A stretch of 64,000 bases of DNA from Actinophytocola sp. (GCA_009379975.1 WHSS01000004.1:1-64000), one strand, 5' to 3'; counted from the stretch's first letter, positions 42,095 through 51,266 are shown. Notes: generated by a model not told the origin, from the letters alone. A program made the numbers and translations.

Positions 42095-45000
42095 TTGTTC
42101 GGTCGCGGCGCAAGCCAGAGCCAGCCGGAGCGGGCCAACCCGGACTCCGGGCCGAACGGCGCGCGCAAGCCTCGCAAGGGGCGCAGACTGCCCGGCGAGC
42201 AGTCGGTGCCCTCCTACACGCCGTCGATCGCCGCCCGCAGCATCGACGGGCATCTGCTCCGCACCAGCCAGGAGATCTACGCCTGGTACCGCCTCTCACC
42301 GCAGCGCTGGTCGTTCCGTTCCGACTCGCAGCGCCGCGACCTGATCGCCGCGATCGCCGGGCAGTACGCCGAGCTGCAAGGCCGGTGGCTGCACCTGCGG
42401 GTCACCACCCGGCCGTATCCGATCCGGATGTGGGCGGAAGCGCACGTCCATAACGCCGCCAACCGGCTGCAGGACACGCCGGGCGCGCAGTCGTTCGACG
42501 ACTACCTGATCGGCGAGCAGCAGCAGCTGATGGGCCGTTCCATGGCGGAGAAAGAGGTGTACCTCGGCGTGCAGGTGCAGACCCGCAACGCGGTGGACCG
42601 GGCCGTCGAGCGCGTCGCCCCGCTGCTGCGCAAGGTGCTGCCCGAGGCCGTCGACGCCGAACTGATCGCGCTCGACTCCGAAGTGGAGCACCTCGATCAG
42701 GTGCTCAGTGCCGCCGGCCTGGAAGGGCGGCCCGCCGAAGCGGGCGAGATGTCCTGGCTGATGCACCGTTCCTGCGCGCTCGGCCTGCCCGCGCCGCGCA
42801 GCATGCCCGCCGTGCCCGGCGCGGCTTGGGAGCCGGAAGACCTCGCCAGCTTCACCGACGCCGCCGACTTCCACGCCGACCCGTACGCGCCGACCGTCAC
42901 CGTGCGCGGGCGCACCGGCTCCAACGCGGGCGTCACCAGTCACCTCACCGTGCTGACCATCGGCCAGATGCACGGCCTGCAGATCCCCGAGGTCGACGAC
43001 CCGTGGATGCAGCACGCCGATCGGCTGCCCTCCGCCGTCGAGTGGTCGGCCCGCATCTATGTGCGGCGGCCCGAGGAGGTCGCCGGCGAGCTCGCCAGGC
43101 AGATGAACAAGGTCCGCTCGCAGGTCAAGCATTACACCGATGAGCACGAGCTGGAGCCACCGCAGTCGCTGTCCCGGCAGGCGGCGCGCGTACTCGAGAT
43201 CGACGACGAGATGACATCGGGCTTCACCGCGCTCGCCACGCGCGTGCATTCCTGGTGGCGGATGGCGGTCTCGGGCCCGACCGAGCGCGACACGCTCCGG
43301 CATGCCCAGCAGCTGCTCGAGCTCTACAAGCCGAAGATCGCCGTCGAGCATCCGGAGGCGCAGTACGCGCTGGCGCGCGAGTTCATCCCCGGTGAGCCGC
43401 TCGCGTCGGCCGCGTACAAGCGGCGCGGCTCGGTGGTGTGGGCGGCGTCCTCGGTGCCGACGGCGACAGCGGACGTCGGCGACCGGCGAGGCATCCTGCT
43501 CGGCGAGACCTGCACCGCGACCCGCAGGCCGGTCGCGTGGGACCCGTGGATGGCGCAGGAGATCAGGGACGGCTCCGGCCTGACGGCAATCGTGGCCGGT
43601 TTAGGCGGGGGCAAGGCGCTGGCACTGGACACCCCGTTGCCCACGCCGACCGGCTGGACCACGATGGGCGAGGTCCAGGTGGGCGATCAGCTGCTGGGAA
43701 TGGATGGCAAGCCTACCGGCGTGATCGCGGCGACGGACGTGATGATCGACCGGCCCTGTTTCGACGTGGTGTTCTCGGACGGATCGGTGATACGCGCGGA
43801 CGCGCAGCATCAGTGGCTGACCCGGACGAGGAAGGACTGGAAGGCGCAGGACCGGCTCAACGAACGAATGCAGCGCGCATCCGCCGCGGTCCCTGCCGCT
43901 GAGGCGCCTCCTGGTATATGTGCTTGCGGTTGCGGTCAGCCGACGCGAAGGTGGACGTATCGGAGAACGCCCATGGCGCGCAGCGACGGCACGTACTACT
44001 ACTCGCGCTTCGCTCATGGCCACCAGCGGCGAGGTGAGATTTCGCTGGTCGCCAATCAGCTGCCCACAGTTCATACGACCGCGGAGATCGCTCAGACGCT
44101 GCGGTCCGGTCAGCAGAACAATCACTCGGTTCCGGTGGCCCGGGCGTTCGACCTGCCCGCAGCCGAGCTGCCGGTCGATCCCTATCTCCTCGGAGCCTGG
44201 CTGGGCGACGGGACCTCCATTCGAGCGGAGATCACGGTCTTCGACCGCGAGATCGTCGACCACATCGAGGCATCCGGCCAAGAGTGCCGACCTCGGCGGG
44301 CCGAAGGACACTACGGCTTGCCGGGCACGTTGCAGAAGCGTTTGCGAGAGCTGGGCGTCCTCGGCGACAAGCACATCCCGGCGGGCTATCTTCGCGCAGC
44401 CGAGCCGCAACGACGTGCCTTGCTCGCCGGTCTGCTGGACACCGACGGCTACTGCAAACCGACCGGCGGCATCCAGTTCTCGGTGACGAACGAGCGGTTG
44501 GCTCGCGGCTTCCATGAACTCGCGCTCAGTCTCGGATACCAGCCCCGGATGAGCACGAAGCGGGTGAAGGGGCGCCACCCGCACACATCGACCGTGTACA
44601 CGATCTCCTTCACGACCGCTGACAAGGTCTTCCGGGTCACTCGGAAGTTGGCGCGTCTCAACCCCAGCATCCGAGACACGAACCACCGTCGGTACATCAC
44701 CGACGTAATCCCGGTCGAATCTGTGGCGGTGCGTTGCGTCCAGGTAGACAACGCCGACCACACGTATCTCGCCGGGAATACATGCATCCCTACGCACAAC
44801 TCTTTTCTTGGCGGCGGCACGGTGTACAAGACGCTGCGGGCGGGCGCGCATTGGACGATCCTCGACCCCTCCGGCCCGCTCTCCAGGCTGTGTGACCTGC
44901 CCGAACTGCGGCCGTACGCGCGTCCGATCAACCTCCTCAACGCGCAGCCCGGCATCCTCAACCCCTACCGGGTCGTCGCGGAGCCGCTGCTCGAGCACTT

Positions 45001-46252
45001 CATGGACGAGGACGATCCGGAGCGGGCCTGGCGCCGGGAGTCGGCGCTGGCGGGCGCGACCCGGCGCAGGCTGGTGCTCGACGTGCTTTCCGGCATCCTG
45101 CCCTACGAGGTCGCCCGGCTGCCGCAGACCAGGATCGTGCTGCTGCGTGCGGTCAGGGCGGTCGGCGGCCGGTTCGACGCCGACCCTGGGCAGGTCATCG
45201 ACGCGCTGCGACGCGACGCGAGCGAGCACCACGAGCATGCCGTCGTCGTCGCCGACTTCCTCGACGAGATGCGTGAGCGCATGTCGCTGCTCATCCCCGA
45301 GGCCGATGCCGACCCGTACCGCGATCACCGCGACGACCGGCTCACCGTGCTGACCATGGCAGGCCTGACGCTGCCCAAGGACGGTGTCGGCCGCGAGCAC
45401 TGGACCGACGCCGAAGCGCTGGGCGTCGAAATGCTCAACCTCGCCGCGTGGCTGACCCAGCGTTCGGTCTATGAGCGGCCGAAGGAGGAGCGCAAGGGTG
45501 TCTGGATCGATGAGGCGTTCTTCCTCTCCGAAGTGCCGACCGGCCGGGTGCTGATGAACCGGTTCGCGCGTGACTCGCGTAAATGGAACGTGCGGGTGCT
45601 GCTGTCGTCGCAGATCCCCGCGGACTTCCTGCGCATCCAAGGGTTCGTCTCGCTGCTCGACTCGGTGTTCGTCGGCAGGCTGGATGACGACGACGTCCAG
45701 TCCGATGCCCTGCGCCTGCTCAAGGTGCCGGTCGGCGTCGGCTACGAACAGGTCGTCTCGGCGCTCGGCAGGCGCCCCGGTATCGCCAGGGGGGAGACCG
45801 AGCGGGACCGCGACCCGCGGCAGTTCATCTTCGCCGATGGCGCTGGCGGCGTGGAGCGCATCAGGGTGGACTTCTCCGGTGCCCACCTCGCGCATCTGCG
45901 CGACGCGCTGGACACCACACCGGGCGCCAAGGAGCCGTCCGGCAGGCAGGAAGCCGCGCCGGCGGTGCAGGGCGGCGGGCGGGGCGAGCAGGCCGCGCAG
46001 CGGCAGGAGCAGGAGCAGGCCCGGCAGGGCGGTATGCCCTTCGACGACGCCGACTTCCAACTGGCCGCCGAGCAGGAGCTCGGCATCGCCGAGGACGACC
46101 TGGGCAAAAACGACGCCAGAGATCCCAGTCACGCCAGAGATGCCAGAGCACCAGAGGAGACAGGAGCCGCAGGAGGAGCCGAAGCCACTCGCGAGGAAGG
46201 AACTCACGCCAGGGCTGGGCGCAAGCGCGGAACCGGCAGGGACGCGGCATGA
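42095..46252 (+). CDS. VirB4-like type IV secretion ATPase interrupted by an intein
   Basis: A 1385-codon gene; after removal of the 395-residue intein (codons 508-902) the ATPase has 990 residues. The N-terminal about 480 residues are a CagE/TrbE/VirB-like domain. The Walker A motif Ala-Gly-Leu-Gly-Gly-Gly-Lys507 | Ser903 is split by the intein between Lys and Ser, so the ATPase is inactive until splicing. Walker B is 'GVWIDEAFF' at about 1135-1143, followed by 'VLLSSQIPADFLRIQGF'. A Gln/Glu-rich low-complexity tail of about 90 residues ends the protein. VirB4 proteins power assembly and substrate transfer in type IV secretion. The start is TTG at 42095, 3 bp after the VirB3-like gene. Confidence 0.85.
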   Translation: MFGRGASQSQPERANPDSGPNGARKPRKGRRLPGEQSVPSYTPSIAARSIDGHLLRTSQEIYAWYRLSPQRWSFRSDSQRRDLIAAIAGQYAELQGRWLHLRVTTRPYPIRMWAEAHVHNAANRLQDTPGAQSFDDYLIGEQQQLMGRSMAEKEVYLGVQVQTRNAVDRAVERVAPLLRKVLPEAVDAELIALDSEVEHLDQVLSAAGLEGRPAEAGEMSWLMHRSCALGLPAPRSMPAVPGAAWEPEDLASFTDAADFHADPYAPTVTVRGRTGSNAGVTSHLTVLTIGQMHGLQIPEVDDPWMQHADRLPSAVEWSARIYVRRPEEVAGELARQMNKVRSQVKHYTDEHELEPPQSLSRQAARVLEIDDEMTSGFTALATRVHSWWRMAVSGPTERDTLRHAQQLLELYKPKIAVEHPEAQYALAREFIPGEPLASAAYKRRGSVVWAASSVPTATADVGDRRGILLGETCTATRRPVAWDPWMAQEIRDGSGLTAIVAGLGGGKALALDTPLPTPTGWTTMGEVQVGDQLLGMDGKPTGVIAATDVMIDRPCFDVVFSDGSVIRADAQHQWLTRTRKDWKAQDRLNERMQRASAAVPAAEAPPGICACGCGQPTRRWTYRRTPMARSDGTYYYSRFAHGHQRRGEISLVANQLPTVHTTAEIAQTLRSGQQNNHSVPVARAFDLPAAELPVDPYLLGAWLGDGTSIRAEITVFDREIVDHIEASGQECRPRRAEGHYGLPGTLQKRLRELGVLGDKHIPAGYLRAAEPQRRALLAGLLDTDGYCKPTGGIQFSVTNERLARGFHELALSLGYQPRMSTKRVKGRHPHTSTVYTISFTTADKVFRVTRKLARLNPSIRDTNHRRYITDVIPVESVAVRCVQVDNADHTYLAGNTCIPTHNSFLGGGTVYKTLRAGAHWTILDPSGPLSRLCDLPELRPYARPINLLNAQPGILNPYRVVAEPLLEHFMDEDDPERAWRRESALAGATRRRLVLDVLSGILPYEVARLPQTRIVLLRAVRAVGGRFDADPGQVIDALRRDASEHHEHAVVVADFLDEMRERMSLLIPEADADPYRDHRDDRLTVLTMAGLTLPKDGVGREHWTDAEALGVEMLNLAAWLTQRSVYERPKEERKGVWIDEAFFLSEVPTGRVLMNRFARDSRKWNVRVLLSSQIPADFLRIQGFVSLLDSVFVGRLDDDDVQSDALRLLKVPVGVGYEQVVSALGRRPGIARGETERDRDPRQFIFADGAGGVERIRVDFSGAHLAHLRDALDTTPGAKEPSGRQEAAPAVQGGGRGEQAAQRQEQEQARQGGMPFDDADFQLAAEQELGIAEDDLGKNDARDPSHARDARAPEETGAAGGAEATREEGTHARAGRKRGTGRDAA
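43616..44800 (+). mobile_element. Class 3-type intein with LAGLIDADG homing endonuclease in VirB4 Walker A
   Basis: 395 codons inserted in frame between Lys507 and Ser903 of the VirB4-like ATPase. It begins Ala-Leu-Ala-Leu-Asp-Thr-Pro (no Cys or Ser at position 1) and ends Pro-Thr-His-Asn before Ser+1. The three class 3 residues are present: Trp574 in block B ('DAQHQWLT'), Cys881 in block F ('VRCVQVD') and Thr900 in block G. Endonuclease motifs are 'LLGAWLGDG' (698-706) and 'LLAGLLDTDG' (776-785), both with their Asp. A cysteine cluster (Cys609, 611, 613) lies between block B and the endonuclease. GC content and codon use are slightly less extreme than in the extein. Confidence 0.92.
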
Positions 46253-46343
46253 GGACTGCTTGCAGGTCCGAATCATCGGGCACCATGCCTCTGCCTGCCA
46301 ATGATCTGGCGCGGCTTGCCGCTTTCCGTTGGGAGCCGCGGGC

Positions 46344-48422
46344 ATGAGCGGGTGGACCGTGCTGGTGGTGATCATCGCTGCCGTTGCCGTGGCGCGAGCG
46401 GCTCGGCGGCGTCTCAAACGTCCCGGCGGTCATCGTGGCCGGATCATGCTCATCGTCACCGCGCTCGTCGGGTTCCAGCTGCTCATCGGCGCGCCGATGG
46501 CCGCGGCGAGCAAATGCGGTGAGGCGCCGAACCCCGAGCGGCCGGGCACCGGGATGGTAGGTGCGCTCGATCCCGCGGAAGACCGTGGCGAGCCCGGCAG
46601 CCCCTACAGCGACTACAGCTACGCGGGCATGGTCTGGCACACCTTCGAAACCGAATGCGATGCGCTCTCCGGGGTCACCGACGCGAACACCACGCTCGAT
46701 ACCTGGGCGGGAAACCAGCTGTTCAACATCGGCAAGAACATCGCGGGCGCCACCAACGCGCTGCACTACACCGTGATGGAAGGCGGGCTGTTCACCCCGC
46801 TGCACAACGCCATCAAAACCGGCACCGAGAAGGTCTACAACAACATCTACGCGCAGCTGTTCGGCCTGGTCGCGCTGTTGCTGGCGATCCTGATGTTCCG
46901 CCACATCTGGCGCGGTGACCTGCCCTCGGTGAGCAAGCGCGCGCTCTTCGCCCTCGGTGCGGTATGGCTGGCGGCGTCGTCGCTGGCCTTGCTGCGGTAC
47001 TTCGACAGCATCGACAACGCGATCGTGAACACCACGACCAAGATCCAAGCGGGCTTTGTCGACCATTCCGAGAACCGCAACGTCGAGGACGTCCTGCCGA
47101 CGAACCTGCACAACGAGATCGTCTACAAGAACTGGCTGCGCGGCGAGTTCGGCTCGCCGGATGCCGCCGAGGCCGAAGAACACGGCATGCCGCTGCTCGA
47201 CGCGCAGGCGTTCACCTGGGAACAGATGGCCAACGGCGATGACGGCGACGAGAGGGTCATCGACGAGAAGAACCGGGAATACGAGCGCATCGCGGAGGAG
47301 CTCGGGCCGTCACAGGGCTACTTCACCGGAGAGGACGGCAGCCGCACCGGCGCCGGCTTCATCGCGCTCCTGCAAAGCCTGGTGTATTCGCTGTTCCAGC
47401 TCCTCGCCAAGGCCGCCGTGCTGCTGGCGCAAGTGCTGGTCAGACTGCTCACCTTGACGGCGCCCCTGCTGGGCCTGGTCGCACTGCTGCATCACGACAT
47501 CCTGCGTCGCGTCGCGAAGGTCGCGGGCACCGTCGGGTTCAACCTGATCGTGCTCTCGGTATTGGCGGGCGTGCACGCGCTGCTGTTGAACGCGATCTTC
47601 GCCGCGGCGGGCCCGCTGTCCATGCTGACGCAGATGGCGATGGCAGGCCTGGTGACGATCTTGCTCTTCGTCGTCGGCAGGCCGGTACGCAGGCTGTGGC
47701 AGATGGTGGACGTGACGACCAGGACGGTCGGCGCCGCGCTGCCCACCGCGCCGAGCTTGTTCTCCCGATTCCGGCGCAAGCAGGAGGGCCGGACGCCGCA
47801 GGACGAGTTCTGGCAGAACGTCAAGGACACCGATACCGACGCGATCGAGCACGCGCCGGGGCCGATGGGCAGCTCCACCATGGCGAACCGGCGGGTGCGG
47901 CCCGAGGCGAGGACCCCGGTCGCCGCCTCCGCCCAGCGGCTCGACCGGCGCGGCGAGGCCGGGCAGGCGGCGTTGGGTACCACGGCGGGCAGGCCCGCGC
48001 TGCCGCCCGGCGGTATGCCACAGCCCGCCGCACTCGGTTTCACACCGGGAGGCGTGCGCGGCGACGGCATGGCTCCCGGCAGGCCGCAGTACCAAACGGC
48101 CGTGCGCGCGGACGGCGGTCCCGCTCAGCCGAGGCGCCGCTTCGACGCACCGGTCCGCGGCCAAGCTCCCGCTCTCGACTACGGCGATCCGCTCGTCATA
48201 CCGTCCCGGATGCCCGGCACGCAGCCCGAGACAGGCGGTGCGCCCGATACACCCGTTGACATGCCCGGCGAGCGGCAGTCGCGCACCGGCGGGCCGCAGC
48301 CGCGCCGGGCGGACACCGAAGTGATCAACGGCAAACCGGTATTCGTGCTGTATCGGCCGTCACGCGGCCTCGAAGTACGGCCGGACAACGCTGTCCGCGA
48401 CACCGATTCCGTGGTGAGGTGA
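46344..48422 (+). CDS. VirB6/TrbL-like polytopic membrane protein
   Basis: A 692-residue protein. A membrane helix at about 3-18, a second signal-like hydrophobic segment ending 'GAPMAAAS', an extracytoplasmic region, then several helices: 'LFGLVALLLAILMFRHIW', 'ALGAVWLAASSLALLRYF', and a cluster between about 340 and 460. The last 200 residues are a proline/arginine-rich cytoplasmic tail. The layout resembles VirB6/TrbL proteins, the membrane channel of type IV secretion systems. ATG 46344 with GGGAG is preferred to TTG 46329. It lies 91 bp after the ATPase gene. Confidence 0.7.
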   Translation: MSGWTVLVVIIAAVAVARAARRRLKRPGGHRGRIMLIVTALVGFQLLIGAPMAAASKCGEAPNPERPGTGMVGALDPAEDRGEPGSPYSDYSYAGMVWHTFETECDALSGVTDANTTLDTWAGNQLFNIGKNIAGATNALHYTVMEGGLFTPLHNAIKTGTEKVYNNIYAQLFGLVALLLAILMFRHIWRGDLPSVSKRALFALGAVWLAASSLALLRYFDSIDNAIVNTTTKIQAGFVDHSENRNVEDVLPTNLHNEIVYKNWLRGEFGSPDAAEAEEHGMPLLDAQAFTWEQMANGDDGDERVIDEKNREYERIAEELGPSQGYFTGEDGSRTGAGFIALLQSLVYSLFQLLAKAAVLLAQVLVRLLTLTAPLLGLVALLHHDILRRVAKVAGTVGFNLIVLSVLAGVHALLLNAIFAAAGPLSMLTQMAMAGLVTILLFVVGRPVRRLWQMVDVTTRTVGAALPTAPSLFSRFRRKQEGRTPQDEFWQNVKDTDTDAIEHAPGPMGSSTMANRRVRPEARTPVAASAQRLDRRGEAGQAALGTTAGRPALPPGGMPQPAALGFTPGGVRGDGMAPGRPQYQTAVRADGGPAQPRRRFDAPVRGQAPALDYGDPLVIPSRMPGTQPETGGAPDTPVDMPGERQSRTGGPQPRRADTEVINGKPVFVLYRPSRGLEVRPDNAVRDTDSVVR

Positions 48423-48429
48423 TCGCGGC

Positions 48430-49047
48430 ATGCCGATTCGGACCCATCGCGGCCGGGCCGCGGTCTACCGGCGGATCTGGGGCGCGCCGTTGCGCTCGCC
48501 GAAGCACCTCATCGTCACCGTGGTGATCATGGTCGCGCTGGTCACGACCGTCGGCTTCGTGGTGCCGAAGCTGATCCCCGGCGGGGACACGCCGTCACCC
48601 GCGGCGAGCGAAAGCGAGAACCGGTGGACGCACGAGGACAGCGAGGAGTCCTCCGCCGCATCGCCGGGGAAAGCCATACCGGCTGAGCCGTCCGAGACCC
48701 GATTGACCGAGTCACCGCTCTCACCCACTTCGGCGCCTGCCGCCCCCGAGGCGGTCGCCGCGGCGACGAAGTGGGCGCGGGCATGGGTCGACCATCCGGA
48801 GGGCACCACCAGCGAGAAGTGGCTCGCCGGCCTCGCTCCTTACACGACCGACGAATACCTGCCCGTGATGGAATCCGTCGAGCCGCCGAACATTCCCGCG
48901 TCGAAGGTCATCGGCAAGGCGAAGGTCACCCATTCGACTTCGAGTTCGGTCGAAGCTGAGGTGCCTACGGACGGCCCGACGCTGCTGATCACGGTGGTCA
49001 AGACCCATGACGGGTGGCTTGTCGCCGCCTACGACCAAGGGTCCTGA
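48430..49047 (+). CDS. Bitopic membrane protein, VirB8-like
   Basis: A 205-residue protein: a basic cytoplasmic N-terminus, one membrane helix ('LIVTVVIMVALVTTVGFVVP'), a Ser/Glu/Pro-rich linker and a C-terminal domain of about 100 residues ('VAAATKWARAWVDH', 'ASKVIGKAKVTH', 'GWLVAAYDQGS') with the alpha+beta pattern of NTF2-like VirB8/TraM domains. Such proteins stabilise the translocation channel in Gram-positive type IV secretion. Assignment is by topology and position rather than direct similarity. It starts 7 bp after the VirB6-like gene. Confidence 0.6.
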   Translation: MPIRTHRGRAAVYRRIWGAPLRSPKHLIVTVVIMVALVTTVGFVVPKLIPGGDTPSPAASESENRWTHEDSEESSAASPGKAIPAEPSETRLTESPLSPTSAPAAPEAVAAATKWARAWVDHPEGTTSEKWLAGLAPYTTDEYLPVMESVEPPNIPASKVIGKAKVTHSTSSSVEAEVPTDGPTLLITVVKTHDGWLVAAYDQGS

Positions 49048-49051
49048 TCCG

Positions 49052-50053
49052 ATGCGCCTCGGTGTGGTGGTGGCCTGCCTCGTTGCCGCGACGGCGTTCG
49101 CCGTGGTCGTCGCGACGACCACGGTGGTCAGCGTCATCGAAGCCGACGAGCGGGCGCAGGCCGGCGGGATCAGCACCGTCAGCTGCGAGGCGTCGATCGG
49201 GCCGACCGGGCAGGGTGATCGGCGCCGGGCCGAGGTCCAGGTGGGCAACCTCGACGAAGAGCAGCGGGGCATCGTCGCGCTCATCGTTTCGATCGGGAAA
49301 CAGCGCGAGTTGTCGCCCCGCGCGTGGCAGATCGCGATCCAGGCGGGCATGACCGAGTCCGGGCTGCGTAACCTCCGGCACGGCGACCGTGACTCGCTCG
49401 GGATCTTCCAGATGCGGCCGTCGATGGGATGGGGAACGATCGCTCAGGTGACCCATCCGACCTATCAGGTCAACAAGTTCTACGACGTGCTCGAATCGCT
49501 GCCGGACTGGCAGAGCCGCAGGCCGGGCGACGCCGCCCAGGCGGTCGAGCGTTCCGCGTTTCCCGATCGCTATCATCAGTGGGAGTCGATGGCGGTTCAT
49601 CTGGTCGAGAACGTCGGCAAGGTCGGCGACGCCGCCGGGTGCGGTGAGAGTGCCGGCTCCGCGCTGCCCCCGAGCGAGGCCGCGGCGCAGGCGATCAAGT
49701 TCGCGATGAAGGAGCGGGGCAAGCCCTATGTGTGGGGTGCGACCGGGCCCGATTCCTACGACTGCTCGGGGCTGTTGCTGCGGGCGTTCGAGTCCGCCGG
49801 CATAACGCTGCCGCGGGTGTCGCGTGATCAGTACCGGGCGGGTGCGATGCTCCCGGTCGAGAAGGCGAAGCCGGGTGACCTGTTGTTCTGGGCCTATGAC
49901 CGGTCCAACCCGGCCACCATCCACCACGTCGCGATGTACATCGGCGACGGCCAGATCGTCGAAGCTCAGCAGTCCGGCGTGCCGGTGCACACCCGGTCGG
50001 TGGTATTTGACGAGGCGGAACTGCTGCCGGTCGCGGTCCGTCCGGGAGTCTGA
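49052..50053 (+). CDS. Cell-wall hydrolase: lysozyme-like domain plus NlpC/P60 endopeptidase
   Basis: A 333-residue protein: an N-terminal membrane anchor ('LGVVVACLVAATAFAVVVA'), a transglycosylase-like region ('TESGLRNLRHGDRDSLGIFQ' with its Glu) and a C-terminal NlpC/P60 domain ('YDCSGLLLRAFE' catalytic Cys, 'HHVAMYIGDGQIVEA' catalytic His). This two-enzyme layout is the Gram-positive equivalent of VirB1 (as in Tn916 Orf14/TcpG): it opens peptidoglycan for the secretion apparatus. ATG 49052 follows the preceding stop by 4 bp; the in-frame upstream codon lies inside that gene. Confidence 0.88.
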   Translation: MRLGVVVACLVAATAFAVVVATTTVVSVIEADERAQAGGISTVSCEASIGPTGQGDRRRAEVQVGNLDEEQRGIVALIVSIGKQRELSPRAWQIAIQAGMTESGLRNLRHGDRDSLGIFQMRPSMGWGTIAQVTHPTYQVNKFYDVLESLPDWQSRRPGDAAQAVERSAFPDRYHQWESMAVHLVENVGKVGDAAGCGESAGSALPPSEAAAQAIKFAMKERGKPYVWGATGPDSYDCSGLLLRAFESAGITLPRVSRDQYRAGAMLPVEKAKPGDLLFWAYDRSNPATIHHVAMYIGDGQIVEAQQSGVPVHTRSVVFDEAELLPVAVRPGV

Positions 50054-50091
50054 GGTCCGCCGGTGAGACACAGCAGAAGGGATGCGCAGTC

Positions 50092-51120
50092 GTGAAATTC
50101 GGTAAGCGGTCAAAGCTGCCCGTCGAGCCCGAGCAGCGGTCCGACCCGCGGAGTTCCTTCGCCGGCGCGCCACTGCCGAGACACGCGGGCCCGCCTGCTT
50201 CGAGCACGCCGCTGGCCGATCAGCTGGCCCGCGGTGGCCCCGGCGTCGATGCCGACTACGTCGTGCTGCCTCGCTCGCTCGCCGAGCAGATGCCGCTGCC
50301 GTGGCAGCGGCAGATGGCGCAAGCGCTCGGCCAGTTTCATCGCACGCATCAGGGTTTGTCCTGGCCGCGGTATCGGGTGCTGCCCTCCCGCGAGGAGAAT
50401 CTGGTCGATCTCGACGAGCAGCAACTGGCCGAGGCGGGCTATGTCGTCGAGATGGACTCCGACGGCGAGCTGGTCTACCGCGAGCACAGCGGCAGGCAGG
50501 TCGACGACCCGGAGCACAAGAAGGTGCTGGTGACCTGCCTCGACCCGGTCATCGCGGGCCGGCGCTCCGCGCCGCCGCGAGCCGATGGCCCCGCGGTGCC
50601 GTCGCAGGCCAGCCCGGGGGCGGACGCGCAGGCCCCGGGTGCGCCGGGCGAGCCGCGGTCCTGGCCCCCGGCGCCGATGAACATCGGGCCCCAGCCGGTG
50701 TGGCACCCGGTCTCGCCCGGCGAGCGGCAGCAGCGGCCCCCGGCCCCGCCGTTGCCCGAGCAGCCGGTGGCGGAAGCGCCCGCGCCACCGCCCCCTGCCC
50801 CGCCAGCCCCGCCAGCTGTGCCAACTCCGTCAGCCGAGCCGGACGTTGGTGCGCCGGAGGACGACATGGTCACCCCACCGAGCGGGATCACGATGCCCGC
50901 CGCGACGGCTGAGCAGAACGTCGACTGGTTCGGCGAAGGCGCGGTGGCGGAGGAGGCCGGCGACCAGGCCGGAGACGAGGCCGGTGTTTCCGGCGTCGAG
51001 TCGGGTAACGGCAGGCAGGATGACCGGGGCGAGGACCACGCCGGCGGCGAAGACGATGCGCCGCAGACCTTCGGCCCGAGCGGGGATCCGATCGAGCGGC
51101 CCTACCGTTTCGGCGGTTGA
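50092..51120 (+). CDS. Proline-rich protein of the secretion operon
   Basis: A 342-residue cytoplasmic-looking protein without membrane segments. Residues about 45-150 are ordered and charged ('LPWQRQMAQALGQFHRTHQG', 'LVDLDEQQLAEAGYVVEMDS'); the rest is low-complexity Pro/Ala/Glu/Asp ending 'RPYRFGG'. No family was recognised. As last gene of the operon it may be an adaptor or substrate of the secretion machine. The GTG start is preceded by AAGGGA. Confidence 0.6.
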   Translation: MKFGKRSKLPVEPEQRSDPRSSFAGAPLPRHAGPPASSTPLADQLARGGPGVDADYVVLPRSLAEQMPLPWQRQMAQALGQFHRTHQGLSWPRYRVLPSREENLVDLDEQQLAEAGYVVEMDSDGELVYREHSGRQVDDPEHKKVLVTCLDPVIAGRRSAPPRADGPAVPSQASPGADAQAPGAPGEPRSWPPAPMNIGPQPVWHPVSPGERQQRPPAPPLPEQPVAEAPAPPPPAPPAPPAVPTPSAEPDVGAPEDDMVTPPSGITMPAATAEQNVDWFGEGAVAEEAGDQAGDEAGVSGVESGNGRQDDRGEDHAGGEDDAPQTFGPSGDPIERPYRFGG

Positions 51121-51129
51121 AGCCCCGGA

Positions 51130-51235
51130 GGGCTATTCACAAGTCAGGTGGCGGGGCCGCCCGGAGGGTGGTTCGCGACGACTGACTGCAGGTGACAGGC
51201 AAGATCGGGTGACCTTGGGAAGAAGTGAATAGCCC
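51130..51235 (-). repeat. MITE-like interspersed repeat, copy 3 (reverse)
   Basis: A 106-bp element. On the minus strand it begins GGGCTATTCAC and ends GTGAATAGCCC (perfect 11-bp terminal repeats) with 'CTCCGGGCGGCCCC' inside. It lies 9 bp after the end of the secretion operon. Confidence 0.8.
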
Positions 51236-51266
51236 GACTTATGAGTAGACCATGGACACTGGACAC

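Noticed and set aside
43616-44800. A free-standing homing endonuclease gene
   Set aside because: It is continuous and in frame with the VirB4 extein on both sides and has complete splicing blocks, so it is an intein.
45570-46304. A frame change at the VirB4 C-terminus (the other plus frame also stays open past the stop)
   Set aside because: The tail is low complexity in either frame, so there is no evidence for a frameshift; the annotated frame continues without break from the conserved domain.
43601-46417. A 938-residue minus-strand frame opposite the VirB4-like gene
   Set aside because: Antisense shadow of the ATPase and intein; no motifs.
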